A stretch of 40,625 bases of DNA from Candidatus Heimdallarchaeota archaeon (lineage in GTDB: Archaea > Asgardarchaeota > Heimdallarchaeia > Heimdallarchaeales > JAJRWK01). Position 1 is the first letter of the stretch. Each line of letters begins with the position of its first letter. The position numbers and the translations under genes are program-made. Below, in pieces: positions 23,319-31,606 of the stretch. The stretch spans positions 1 to 40,625 of the forward strand of contig JAMOVR010000172.1 of the NCBI GenBank assembly GCA_027061945.1, written 5' to 3'. The notes under the pieces were generated by a model that made no database searches, was not told the DNA's origin, and worked only from the letters and a program-made list of their open reading frames with translations.

Positions 23319-25787
23319 TTACCCAACTGAGCCTTCCATTTCAAGCTTGATTAATTTATTAAGTTCTACAGCATATTCTAAAGGTAATTCTTTAGTGAAT
23401 GGTTCTAGAAATCCCATTACTACCATATTTAAGGCCTCTGCTTCGGGAATACCCCTGGTCATGGCATAGAATAGTATGTCCTCACTAATTTTTCCTACTG
23501 TTGCTTCATGAGTAATTGTAACGTCGTCTTCTTGTACTTCTATATATGGGTAAGTATCTGTCTTAGATTCATTATCTAAAATAAGTGCATCACATTGAAC
23601 ATTAACTTTTGCACCAACGCTTCCTGGAGCAACATGTACCAGACCGCGATAAGTAGTAATCCCACCATTATTGCTAACACTTTTGTTAATAATACGACTA
23701 CTAGTGTTGGGGGCCATATGAATTGCTTTTGCACCAGTATCTTGATGTTGTCCTGCTCCAGCATAAGCAATACTAATAACTTCTGCCTTTGCTTTTTCTC
23801 CTAATAAATATATAGCAGGATATTTCATCGTTATTCCAGACCCGATATTTCCATCAATCCACTCTACAAACGCTTCTTCATAAGCATGGGCTCTTTTTGT
23901 AACTAAGTTAAACACGTTTGTTGACCAGTTCTGAATAGTCGTATATCTTAGATGGGCCCGTTTTTTAGCAATAACTTCTACTACTGCTGCATGAAGACTG
24001 TTTGTACTATAAATCGGTGCGGTGCAATTATGAGAAACAACACCTTCACAAACATATGTCTCATCATTTTCTACTGAAAGATTATAAACAACTGTTTCGC
24101 CATTTTCGACTATAATTGAAGAAATTGGTACAAACAAGAAATATTTAGTAAGCTTAAATAAAACATCTCCATCACAATTAATTGCTTTTGCTTCTACACC
24201 GATAATTTCCCCAAATTTTTGGTTCCATGGCCTGCAAATGATAATTATGTAGTGCCCATCATCATAGTTTATTTTCGAAGCGATGCCAAGTCTTAATAAT
24301 GCATCTCTAAACAAGTAAATTACTTTAAGATTAACATGTCTGAAAGTGAATAAGCCTCTTTCTTTATCAAAAGAACCGTTACTATTCCACATCCCTTTAA
24401 TTAGCTCTATGAGCTGTTTATCAGAGGCATTAATTACCCAATCAGGGATCTTAAGCCCATAAATACTATCTCCAAACAAAGAAGATAATGATTTTGTAAA
24501 TGCTGGGATCTTATTAATAATTAATTCTGTATTATTCCTATTTATGGAACTAAAGTATTTATTATCTCCAAAATACCTTTCTAAAAGAGTATTCGAATCA
24601 ATTAACGCGTTTTCTCGATTTTTGACATTAGAATCAAAAATACTGCTTGCTGATAAATAATATCCTATCAACCGGAAAAAGTCATTATCAATAGTAATTT
24701 TTTTCTTAATTTCTCCACCGTTAGCCGTTATAATGAGCTCTTTAGGAGGAAGTTTTTCTAAATTTCTATTTGGGACAGGGATTGCTAAGTAATCTGTTTC
24801 TTTAATATCTGTAGCTTGTTTCCACATTGGTTTTAAGTTATTTTCTTTATCATTAATTCTTTCAGCTGGGAGGATTAAAAGAGGATGTTCCTCTGTCACC
24901 ACTAATTTCTTAGTACTATCTCCTTCATGCTTGATACTGAAAATTTGCCCATTATATTTTCGTCGTAATGTATTGTATACCCTCTCAAACCTCCCATTAT
25001 GAGTTAGCACTTCATCTCCTTTTTCTACAAATTCAATAGGTTTTTCTCCTTCCCTTGTCCTGACCATTGCCCCTTCTAAGAAACATCCTTCAATGTAGTG
25101 AGCATCACTTCCTTCTTCTACAATAATTAATGTTCTTTCAAATTGCCCCGCGCGTTGGGCATTAATCCTAAAATATGCTTGTAGTGGAAAGTCAACTTTA
25201 GTGCTTTTGGGTATGTAAACAAAAGACCCTCCACTCCATACTGCGCTATTTAGTGCTGTAAATTTATTATCTCCTGGAGGAACCACCGTGGCAAAATATT
25301 TCTTAAATATCTCAGGATATTCTTGTAAAGCTTGATCTGTACCTAAAAAAATGACTCCTTGTTGCTCTAGTTCTTTAGCAAGAGAATGATAAACTAGTTC
25401 GCTGTCGTACTGAGCACCAACACCTGCCAGAAATTTTCTTTCTGCCTCTGGAATCCCGAGCTTATCAAATGTTTCTTTAATTTCTTCGGGGACTTCTTCC
25501 CAAGTACGTTCTGAACGCTCAGTTGGGCGTAGGTAATATCTAATTTTTTCAAAATTAATTCGACTTAAATCAGGTCCCCATTTAGGCATTGGAAGTTTTT
25601 TGAAAATACGAAATGCTTTAAGTCTGAATTCGAGCATCCAGTCTGGCTCGCCTTTTATTTCAGATATTTCTCTAATGATTTCTTCATTTAGTCCTTCTGG
25701 GGTCTCATATACATATTTTACGTTATCTTTGAAATCATATTTGGAATAATCAAAATTCAAGTCTTCTTTATCAATAATTTTAATCAC
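23319..25787 (-). CDS. sufB: Fe-S cluster assembly scaffold SufB containing an intein
   Basis: 822 aa: extein halves 1-234 and 588-822 (469 aa together, normal SufB length) around a 353-aa intein. Extein motifs: PKSTKVDFPLQAYFRIN, RTLIIVEEGSDAHYIEG, then CTAPIYSTNSLHAAVVEVIA, IQNWSTNVFNLVTKRA, and the end region ISEDILFYAMTRGIPEAEAL. SufB is the scaffold on which [Fe-S] clusters are assembled with SufC/SufD. GTG start at 25787. An in-place C588 is the conserved Cys after EG. First gene of sufB-sufD; no sufC is adjacent on either side. Confidence 0.96.
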   Translation of the reverse strand: MIKIIDKEDLNFDYSKYDFKDNVKYVYETPEGLNEEIIREISEIKGEPDWMLEFRLKAFRIFKKLPMPKWGPDLSRINFEKIRYYLRPTERSERTWEEVPEEIKETFDKLGIPEAERKFLAGVGAQYDSELVYHSLAKELEQQGVIFLGTDQALQEYPEIFKKYFATVVPPGDNKFTALNSAVWSGGSFVYIPKSTKVDFPLQAYFRINAQRAGQFERTLIIVEEGSDAHYIEGCFLEGAMVRTREGEKPIEFVEKGDEVLTHNGRFERVYNTLRRKYNGQIFSIKHEGDSTKKLVVTEEHPLLILPAERINDKENNLKPMWKQATDIKETDYLAIPVPNRNLEKLPPKELIITANGGEIKKKITIDNDFFRLIGYYLSASSIFDSNVKNRENALIDSNTLLERYFGDNKYFSSINRNNTELIINKIPAFTKSLSSLFGDSIYGLKIPDWVINASDKQLIELIKGMWNSNGSFDKERGLFTFRHVNLKVIYLFRDALLRLGIASKINYDDGHYIIIICRPWNQKFGEIIGVEAKAINCDGDVLFKLTKYFLFVPISSIIVENGETVVYNLSVENDETYVCEGVVSHNCTAPIYSTNSLHAAVVEVIAKKRAHLRYTTIQNWSTNVFNLVTKRAHAYEEAFVEWIDGNIGSGITMKYPAIYLLGEKAKAEVISIAYAGAGQHQDTGAKAIHMAPNTSSRIINKSVSNNGGITTYRGLVHVAPGSVGAKVNVQCDALILDNESKTDTYPYIEVQEDDVTITHEATVGKISEDILFYAMTRGIPEAEALNMVVMGFLEPFTKELPLEYAVELNKLIKLEMEGSVG
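24027..25085 (-). other. Intein in SufB with degenerate LAGLIDADG endonuclease
   Basis: Residues 235-587. Block A CFLEGAMVRTREGEKPIEFV with Cys1; block B KLVVTEEHPLLIL (TxxH); terminal GVVSHN with penultimate His and final Asn; +1 Cys. All splicing residues are present. The two dodecapeptide motifs are LIGYYLSASS and LIKGMWNSNGSF, where functional copies would carry D or E in place of the S/A and N positions, so DNA cleavage is probably lost. It sits between EG and the Cys of EGCTAP, a conserved SufB core site. Confidence 0.93.
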
Positions 25788-26024
25788 CCATGGTGGTTGA
25801 TTTCGTCTTCCCTAAATATTTATTTAGTGTTAGATTTAAGAGGTCTTGCTTCTTTGTTAAATTTTTAGTAAATTCTTTTACTTAATTATCTATATCTCTC
25901 AACATATAACATAAAAGACAAGTTTGACTATTCTTTGCTTTATACATGAGTTTGTAATTAATTAGTTGATCTTAAGAGGAATTATATTCCAATACTTTAT
26001 CATATTCGAACTATTAGTATTGTT

Positions 26025-26139
26025 TTCTCTACGTAGCCACAATGGGCTTCCTAGCTAACTAATAATACTACTATAAAAAAAGCTATTAGTATCGAATCTC
26101 ATTATCTATTTCTCGTAAATAGAATTTTTAGCGACAGAG
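26025..26139 (-). mobile_element. Possible TnpB-less IS200/IS605-like element, copy 8 (weak)
   Basis: Minus strand: CTTAA then CTCTGTCGCTAAAAA, matching the left end of copy 5 (CTTAACTCTGTCGGTAAAAA). A short GAAGCC...GGCTA hairpin about 85 nt later may be a shrunken right end. The rest of the 376-bp spacer upstream of sufB (25788-26163) holds no gene that I can see. It does hold a TACTAATAG direct repeat (in 26015-26024 and 26080-26095) with outer ATTCGA/TCGAAT arms. Confidence 0.4.
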
Positions 26140-26163
26140 TTAAGATTAAAAAAAAGGTTAAAA

Positions 26164-26991
26164 TTAAAAATCAGGGTTTCTCCCAAAAACAAAAAATCGG
26201 GTTCTAGTTCCCGCTACAAACTTAATCCAATTCATTTCCCATCCCAGATCTATACCTTTAGAAAAAACTTTTTCAGCTCTAAATTTTTTATCAAGCATAA
26301 TAAAACAATACTTTATAATCCCAATCTCTTTTGCTTCAGATAAAATATTGATTGAAAACTCAATTCCCCCCCTACCACCAATTAGTTCTTTTTCTCTCCC
26401 TTGAAAACCTCTATCTTTAAAGACTAAATGTGTGTCTTTTGTTTCATAATATGGTGGGAATGTAAGTACAAAATCAAAGAGAGTATCAGCACTTGAAAAA
26501 TCAATAATCCCTTTAATTAGTTCCCCTTTACTTTTTAGCAAAGTTATTTTTTCAAAAAGATTGTTTTTAGCAATATTCTTCTGGGCCCAATAAAAGGAAT
26601 CCTCATCTATTTCTGTAGCAATCATGTTAAAATTATTTTTAGCCAATAACATAGTATTAATCGCAGTAGCCCCTGTCCCAATCTCAATTCCTTTTTTAAA
26701 CGGTTTTTTAGAATTCAAAATAACTTCTTTTATTATCTCTACGGCTTTAATTCTTAGCCCTGCAGTTGGAATCAAAAATCCTTCTGGAATAAAAACTTCA
26801 ATTCCTGCAAGTTCTGAAAAAATAAATCGATTGTATTCTCTTAAGGCGTGGGGATCTCCAAGATCAATCCTTCCATTATTATTCGCAAAACGTTCTAGTT
26901 TTTTGTCCATTTGAATGGCTTTTTTCAATGGAACCCCAAAGTTACGTAAATCAATAGTTTTTAGTGGTGCTCCCATTATACTACTACTCAT
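26164..26991 (-). CDS. METTL16/RlmF-like SAM-dependent RNA methyltransferase
   Basis: 275 aa. N-terminal region ALREYNRFIFSELAGIEVFIPEGFLIPTAGLR followed by SAM motif I EIGTGATAINTMLLA (~102-117), acidic motif II ATEIDED, and FPPYYE (~178-183) in the position of the family NPPF catalytic motif. GREKELIGGRGGIEFSINI matches the GGxxxF helix of PF05971 (RlmF, METTL16). Members N6-methylate adenines in rRNA or structured RNAs. The NPPF Asn is replaced by Phe, which is unusual. ATG at 26991 with GAGGT upstream. The gene lies 25 bp downstream of the thiolase gene on the same strand, so the pair may form an RNA-modification operon. Confidence 0.72.
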   Translation of the reverse strand: MSSSIMGAPLKTIDLRNFGVPLKKAIQMDKKLERFANNNGRIDLGDPHALREYNRFIFSELAGIEVFIPEGFLIPTAGLRIKAVEIIKEVILNSKKPFKKGIEIGTGATAINTMLLAKNNFNMIATEIDEDSFYWAQKNIAKNNLFEKITLLKSKGELIKGIIDFSSADTLFDFVLTFPPYYETKDTHLVFKDRGFQGREKELIGGRGGIEFSINILSEAKEIGIIKYCFIMLDKKFRAEKVFSKGIDLGWEMNWIKFVAGTRTRFFVFGRNPDF

Positions 26992-27016
26992 ATGTTAATA
27001 ACCTCTTAATTATCAA

Positions 27017-27979
27017 CTATGTATCTATTTTTGTTTTGAAATCTAATTCTCCTGCTTCATATAGTACCGCACATACTTTACAGATTTCTCCTGCAGTTGG
27101 ATTTCCACAAATTTTACATTCTTTTAGAGGCCTTTCCTTTCTTTCTTGTTGTTTTAATAGCTCAGAGAGCTCTGCACCCATTCTTACTAAATTGAATAAT
27201 GCCCCTGGATTTCTTTCCAAGTACATCTGGAGCATGTCTCTAATAACCCCCCTATCTGCTTCTACAGCATGTGGGCAAGGCATTTCTTGATATTGTAGGC
27301 CGTTAAAAACAGCATAGAGAACAATTTCAGGTTCAGGTGTAAGCATAAATGGTTTTATGCGTGGCACGAATTTCTCATGCTTAAAAACAGGTTCATAATC
27401 ATTTCTTCCGAATCTTCCTAAATCCCCGCGGAGCATGTTCATTAACACGGTTTGTGCTTCATCATCCAAATTATGAGCAGTTGCAAGTTTATTAGCACCA
27501 ACTCTCAATGCTGCCTCATTAAGTGCCCTGCGTCTTAAAATCCCACAATAAGCACAAGCACCTTTTCTATCACCTTGTTTATTTTCTAAAGTGACAAGCA
27601 AATCATCTAAACCTTGCCCAAAAAATTCTTCAAAACTAAAAATATTATGCTCGACTCCTAGTTCCTCCGCATGACGAATTGCTATTTCCAGGCTTTCTTC
27701 TCTATATCCCCTAATTCCCTCATCGATAGTAACTGCAATAAGTTTTGACCTTGGAAAGTTTCTCATTAATTTAGATAACACATGAAGCAAAACAACAGAA
27801 TCTTTTCCCCCACTAAGGCCAATTGCTACTTTATCATGAGGCTGGAGCATTTTGAATTTAGAGATAGTCCTTTTTACTCTATTAATAAATGATTTATTAA
27901 AGTGAGCTAAACATAGCGGTTTTTTCTCGTAAGGCCTTGAATATACAGCTTCCCGATTACAGTAATAACATTTAACCAT
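27017..27979 (-). CDS. tRNA 2-thiolation ATPase of the TtuA/NcsA (Ncs6/CTU1) family
   Basis: 320 aa. N-terminal zinc finger CYYCNREAVYS...LCLAHF; PP-loop GLSGGKDSVVLLHVL (~51-65); catalytic CAYCG; HNLDDEAQTVLMNMLRGD; C-terminal zinc finger CKICGNPTAGEICKVC. This arrangement is shared by TtuA (s2U54) and NcsA/Ctu1 (s2U34); motif reading alone does not separate them. The enzyme adenylates tRNA uridine for sulfur transfer, in many relatives using an Fe-S cluster held by conserved Cys. ATG start at 27979. Upstream of the METTL16-like gene; transposon-like copy 2 lies beyond its 5' end. Confidence 0.92.
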   Translation of the reverse strand: MVKCYYCNREAVYSRPYEKKPLCLAHFNKSFINRVKRTISKFKMLQPHDKVAIGLSGGKDSVVLLHVLSKLMRNFPRSKLIAVTIDEGIRGYREESLEIAIRHAEELGVEHNIFSFEEFFGQGLDDLLVTLENKQGDRKGACAYCGILRRRALNEAALRVGANKLATAHNLDDEAQTVLMNMLRGDLGRFGRNDYEPVFKHEKFVPRIKPFMLTPEPEIVLYAVFNGLQYQEMPCPHAVEADRGVIRDMLQMYLERNPGALFNLVRMGAELSELLKQQERKERPLKECKICGNPTAGEICKVCAVLYEAGELDFKTKIDT

Positions 27980-28034
27980 TCTATTCGCCAGCCTACAATC
28001 TTAATTAAACTTATTGACTTCTCTTATATTTTAA

Positions 28035-28200
28035 CTCTGTTAGAAGAAAGTCTTCTTCCAAAATGTAGGGATTAGATCTAACTATTTCATTTTTTATATT
28101 GTTGTGTTATAGTAGAGCATATACATATCGAATGTCGAACTGAGATCGCTCGTAACACCCTGTGGAGGAAAATCCCTTGCGAAAACAAGGGGTGATTAAA
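28035..28200 (+). mobile_element. TnpB-less IS200/IS605-like element, copy 2
   Basis: Preceded by TTTAA (28030-28034). Left end CTCTGTTAGAAG with outer GTTAGA/TCTAAC pairing, then a TTATATTGTTGTG tract shared with copy 5. The right part CTCGTAACACCCTGTGGAG and hairpin AATCCCTTG...AAGGGGTGATT parallel copy 1 but end in GATTAAA instead of AGTTCAC. About 166 bp, no open frame. Confidence 0.65.
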
Positions 28201-28472
28201 GCAATGGAAATTGGGCAAGAAATCCACTATTTCTAATGGTTAGAGGAATGCTCATAATAAACCTTAAAAACTACCATATAGGTTGGTTAATATTAGAGCG
28301 TATAACCACTTCCTATTCTGAATACTGTGAATACAGGTGCGAAATGGTATGTATTCTATTTATAAACACCTATACGACTAACTACACAACTTCAGGCGTT
28401 GGTGTATGTCAGCAATGGAGAAGCAGTTCCCCCACGAATACATTATTTTAGTCTCCGTTTTCTCCAAGAAAC
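28201..28472 (+). other. Gene-free spacer with possible transposon debris
   Basis: No convincing gene. ORF 28236..28451 has no family features. In another frame the short stretch LVYVSNGEAVPP, and at DNA level GGAGAAGCAGTTCCCCCAC, weakly resemble the TnpB end and right-end hairpin of the nearby elements. I regard this as possible decayed IS605-type sequence only. Confidence 0.3.
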
Positions 28473-28490
28473 TTGAACACTTCTTTATTT

Positions 28491-29750
28491 ATGAATATCT
28501 ACTTATTATCAATTTTCAGTTTGCTTCGAAAAAACTTTTTTGTTCGTCAAGTAGAAAACCTAATTTTATCTCGAGTTAATAAGTTTTCAGACATGAACTG
28601 GATTTGGTTTTTAATTATCATTGGGATTTTTTGGATATTTCTATACTTAATCTCAAAACAATTTGGTCTTTCAAAATATGGAATAATTGTAGCTCCTTTT
28701 ATTCTAATAATTAAAACTACAAAACTTAATAAGGCAATTGAAAAGATCTCTTTGAAATACCAAAAAGAATTCACATTACTTTTTAAAATAGGTACTTATC
28801 TTTATTACATATTACTAATAATCTCATTAACGGGTCTATCTATAAACATTATTCATCACTTTTTTTTCAGTAAAAGTGAAAGTGTTGGATTAGTACCCCT
28901 AATCCCTGGAATAACTCTTTCTTTGAAACGTTTTGTTTATTTTATCTTTCCCCTTAGCATAGCTCTTCTTGCCCATGAAATTGCCCATGGTATTGCAGCA
29001 ATTAACGAAAAGATTAGTGTAAAAGGAATAGGTATATTTATATTCTTAATTATGCTAATTGCAGCATTCGTTGAGCTAGATCAAGGGGAATTAGAAAAAT
29101 CTGACAAAAATTCAAGAAAAAGAGTATACGCTGCAGGAATTACTGCTAATATTTTATTAGCTACACTTTTTGTTCCTTTAATAGGGGTAAATAATATCTT
29201 TACTTCTCAGTTTTATGAACAAGGAGATGGTATTTTAGTAGTTGGAGTTAGAACTGATAGCCCCGCAGAAAAAGCTGGAATCAAGGAAGGAATAGTTATT
29301 ATCGGGATATTAATTACAAAAAATAATTCCTATATCCAAACTCCAACTGTAGAAAAACTGGTTTTTGTAATGAATTCTTTAGAAAACGGAGAAATAATAA
29401 TTATCCTCACATTAGAACAACAAAATTATACATTAGTTACTCCTCCAAGTACTCCTGTTAAAAACAGTATTGATGGTGGAAGATTTGGTTTGCTATTATT
29501 TCAGTACATGAAACCAAAGTACTCGTTTTTATCTCCAAAATTGCCTTATATTATACAAGAAGAAATATTTCTAACAATAAATCTAAACTTAGTACTTGCT
29601 TTGATAAATGTACTACCCATTATTGTTTTTGATGGAGGTAAATTTCTCTATTTAGTAGCAGAGGGTTCCCCCAATAGAAAAAAGTTATTTAATTTACTTC
29701 AATTATTAAGTCTTGTATTAATTGTCCTAAATGTATTCATTTCTTTTTAG
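28491..29750 (+). CDS. Site-2-protease-like M50 intramembrane metalloprotease with PDZ domain
   Basis: About 419 aa. Multiple membrane segments; zinc motif HEIAHG in a helix (SIALLAHEIAHGIAAI); a central PDZ domain (GILVVGVRTDSPAEKAGIKEGIVIIGI); and the third zinc-ligand region NVLPIIVFDGGKFLYL, where FDGG replaces the usual LDGG. It cleaves substrates within the membrane in regulated proteolysis or signal-peptide turnover. The track start (28473) is TTG; ATG 28491 is used, but ATG 28593, just before the first strong membrane helix (WIWFLIIIGIFWIFL), is equally plausible. Transposon-like copy 3 begins 12 bp after the stop. Confidence 0.88.
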   Translation: MNIYLLSIFSLLRKNFFVRQVENLILSRVNKFSDMNWIWFLIIIGIFWIFLYLISKQFGLSKYGIIVAPFILIIKTTKLNKAIEKISLKYQKEFTLLFKIGTYLYYILLIISLTGLSINIIHHFFFSKSESVGLVPLIPGITLSLKRFVYFIFPLSIALLAHEIAHGIAAINEKISVKGIGIFIFLIMLIAAFVELDQGELEKSDKNSRKRVYAAGITANILLATLFVPLIGVNNIFTSQFYEQGDGILVVGVRTDSPAEKAGIKEGIVIIGILITKNNSYIQTPTVEKLVFVMNSLENGEIIIILTLEQQNYTLVTPPSTPVKNSIDGGRFGLLLFQYMKPKYSFLSPKLPYIIQEEIFLTINLNLVLALINVLPIIVFDGGKFLYLVAEGSPNRKKLFNLLQLLSLVLIVLNVFISF

Positions 29751-29762
29751 TTTGATTTTTAA

Positions 29763-30004
29763 TTCTATCTGCGGGGAGTCCCCTTTTTTCTGGGAAGGTG
29801 AAGCAGGGATGAGCACTGATAATATTATATGTTTGTTTTAAGAAAGTTATCTTTGCATGGATGGGATGCCCCGTAGCGCTTGTGAAGAGGATCTCCTCGA
29901 AATCTGCCCCGAATGGTACATTGCAATAAATATAATGAAAGTTGTTTTAGGACAAAGCCTTTTTTATGAAACAGGAAGCCATTGCAAAAGCAATGGGTAG
30001 TTCA
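29763..30004 (+). mobile_element. TnpB-less IS200/IS605-like element, copy 3
   Basis: Preceded by TTTTTAA (29756-29762). Left end with GGGGAGTCCCC palindrome and CTTTTTTCTGG shared with copies 4 and 6. Middle retains GATGCCCCGTAGCGCTTGTG, parallel to CGGCCCGTAGCGCCTGTG in copy 1 (TnpB C-terminal region, here with stops). Right hairpin GAAGCCATTGC...GCAATGGGTAG then TTCA. Compensatory change in the hairpin (CCATTGC/GCAATGG against CCCCT/AGGGG in copy 1) shows the pairing is kept. The final TTCA forms the TGA stop of pelota. Confidence 0.8.
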
Positions 30005-31084
30005 ATTTAAAGAAAAGCGTAATAATGCAATAATTCCCGTTAATCCCTCAATTGTTTTCCCGGTATCATGTAAAGAGCTCATAATAGTAATTTTCCCCCC
30101 ACTATTTTTGACCAGTTTAATTATTTTTTCAACTTTTTCCCGCGTAGTTGGATCCATAAATAGCCTATCTAAAACTAATAAGTGCTCAACAGCGCCATAA
30201 GTTGCCGCTTTTTCTACTTCTTCCCATCCATAGGCGATAGTACCAAGGTTTTTTCCTAATCTTTTCAATACTTCTTTAACTAGTTCAGACTCATAACTTG
30301 CTCTTCTTTCTTCAGCTACTTTCGCAGGAAGACCTCGCGATAATACTTCTGTAATTCCCGTTTTACTACCAGTTGACGCTGAAACATCCATTATAATTGG
30401 TTTTAGTTCAGGGGCCCTTTTAATAGCATATTCTATGAAATCATTTTTCCAAAACCCTGGCCCTGCAATTACAATTAAATCAGGTTCATATTCTTTTTTC
30501 AGCTGTAATAAATAGTTAGTTAAGTAAGACCAGAACTGCTTTATATCTTCTTCATATTCATTCACAGAAGAACTTTTTCTAGTTAAAGATGGAGAAAAAT
30601 TAGATACGTATCTGGTAGAATAATTATTAACTAATGCAATAGTAGCTTCATCAGAATCTAAAGCCATGATTATTAACGGTGCCTTTTTAGAGGCCTGAAC
30701 TGCTTCTTCTAATCTCTCTAAATCGTTTTTTTCCCATTTTTCTTTTTGAATAGTTATTTGTTCTCGAGGAACAATAGTTAATGTGTGATGGGAATAAAGA
30801 TCTATTTTGTCTTCCGGCCCCTCAACAATAATTCCTTGTATTCTTATTGCTTCAGACATCCCTATTAGCTCAACTTTTTCAACCTTTATTCCCAAAGTAA
30901 AAGTTTCTCTACGCCCCTCATCAGGTCTAACGCTATCTTGAGACGTTCGTCTAATTCTCCTAGTGGTTTTTGCATAAACAATATCCTCTGGTTTAATTAT
31001 TAGCGAAAGTAAATAAATATCATCTGCATTTTCCGGGATGAGCTGTATAATTCCTTTTTTCAAGTCTTTTTTCTTAATATGCAT
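30002..31084 (-). CDS. pelA: aPelota, mRNA surveillance and ribosome rescue factor
   Basis: About 360 aa. Starts MHIKKKDLKKGIIQLIPENADDIYLLSLII, the typical Pelota Sm-like N-terminal domain; the track's earlier TTG start (31111) is not needed. The RRTSQDSVRPDEGRRETFTLGIKVE region and central VIAGPGFWKNDF, then C-terminal YGWEEVEKAATYGAVEHLLVLD match the eRF1 domain 2/3-like parts; there is no GGQ. Pelota with aABCE1 splits stalled ribosomes. The TGA stop comes from the TTCA end of transposon-like copy 3. Divergent from hjc with a 66-bp shared promoter region. Confidence 0.95.
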   Translation of the reverse strand: MHIKKKDLKKGIIQLIPENADDIYLLSLIIKPEDIVYAKTTRRIRRTSQDSVRPDEGRRETFTLGIKVEKVELIGMSEAIRIQGIIVEGPEDKIDLYSHHTLTIVPREQITIQKEKWEKNDLERLEEAVQASKKAPLIIMALDSDEATIALVNNYSTRYVSNFSPSLTRKSSSVNEYEEDIKQFWSYLTNYLLQLKKEYEPDLIVIAGPGFWKNDFIEYAIKRAPELKPIIMDVSASTGSKTGITEVLSRGLPAKVAEERRASYESELVKEVLKRLGKNLGTIAYGWEEVEKAATYGAVEHLLVLDRLFMDPTTREKVEKIIKLVKNSGGKITIMSSLHDTGKTIEGLTGIIALLRFSLN

Positions 31085-31150
31085 ATGTCTACAGATTAGT
31101 ATTATTAACAATAATTAATTTGTATGACGCAATAATATTAACAACTAGAA

Positions 31151-31606
31151 ATGAGCAAACCAGGCATTAATGCAGAACGCGAATTAGTTCATCTCCTATG
31201 GGATAATGGTTTTGCAGTAATGAGAGCTCCTGTCTCAGGAGGAGCAACAAAAATGCCTCGCCCAGACCTTATTGCAGGCAAATCTTTAATCGGAAAAATA
31301 TATGCAATAGAATTAAAAGTCACGAAGGCAAATAGAGTATACCTAGAACAAAAGGAAGTGGATGACCTAATATTCTTTGCTAAACGTTTCGGTGCAGAGC
31401 CATTAATATGCGTTAAATTTAAGGGGAAACGTTTGGGATATTTATTTATAAAACCAGAATTACTACGTAGGACTAAGAATGGAAATTACGTTGTGGACTT
31501 AGACTTTGCAATTTCAAGGGGAGATGATATAACTGCGATTTCAGAAGGAATCTTTCAACAAAGATTTGATGATTATTATAATAATGATGGAAACGAGGCG
31601 AAATAA
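31151..31606 (+). CDS. hjc: Holliday junction resolvase Hjc
   Basis: 151 aa. Archaeal Hjc nuclease fold: GINAERELVHLLWDNGFAVMRAPVSGG with catalytic Glu, PRPDLIAGK (catalytic Asp), AIELKVTKANRVYLEQKEVDDLIFFAKRFGAEPLICVKF with the ExK pair. It cuts four-way junctions as a dimer. Together with hel308 in the same window it covers recombination and fork repair. ATG start; its TAA directly abuts the ATG of the acetyltransferase gene, so they are co-translated from one message. Confidence 0.95.
   Translation: MSKPGINAERELVHLLWDNGFAVMRAPVSGGATKMPRPDLIAGKSLIGKIYAIELKVTKANRVYLEQKEVDDLIFFAKRFGAEPLICVKFKGKRLGYLFIKPELLRRTKNGNYVVDLDFAISRGDDITAISEGIFQQRFDDYYNNDGNEAK

Noticed and set aside
23319-25787. SufB gene as a frameshift or fusion because of its 822-aa length
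   Set aside because: The extra 353 residues have a full set of intein splicing motifs and the exteins join into a normal SufB.
28236-28451. ORF of 71 aa between element copy 2 and the M50 gene
   Set aside because: No family motifs, no ribosome-binding site, and another frame shows stronger transposon-like traces.
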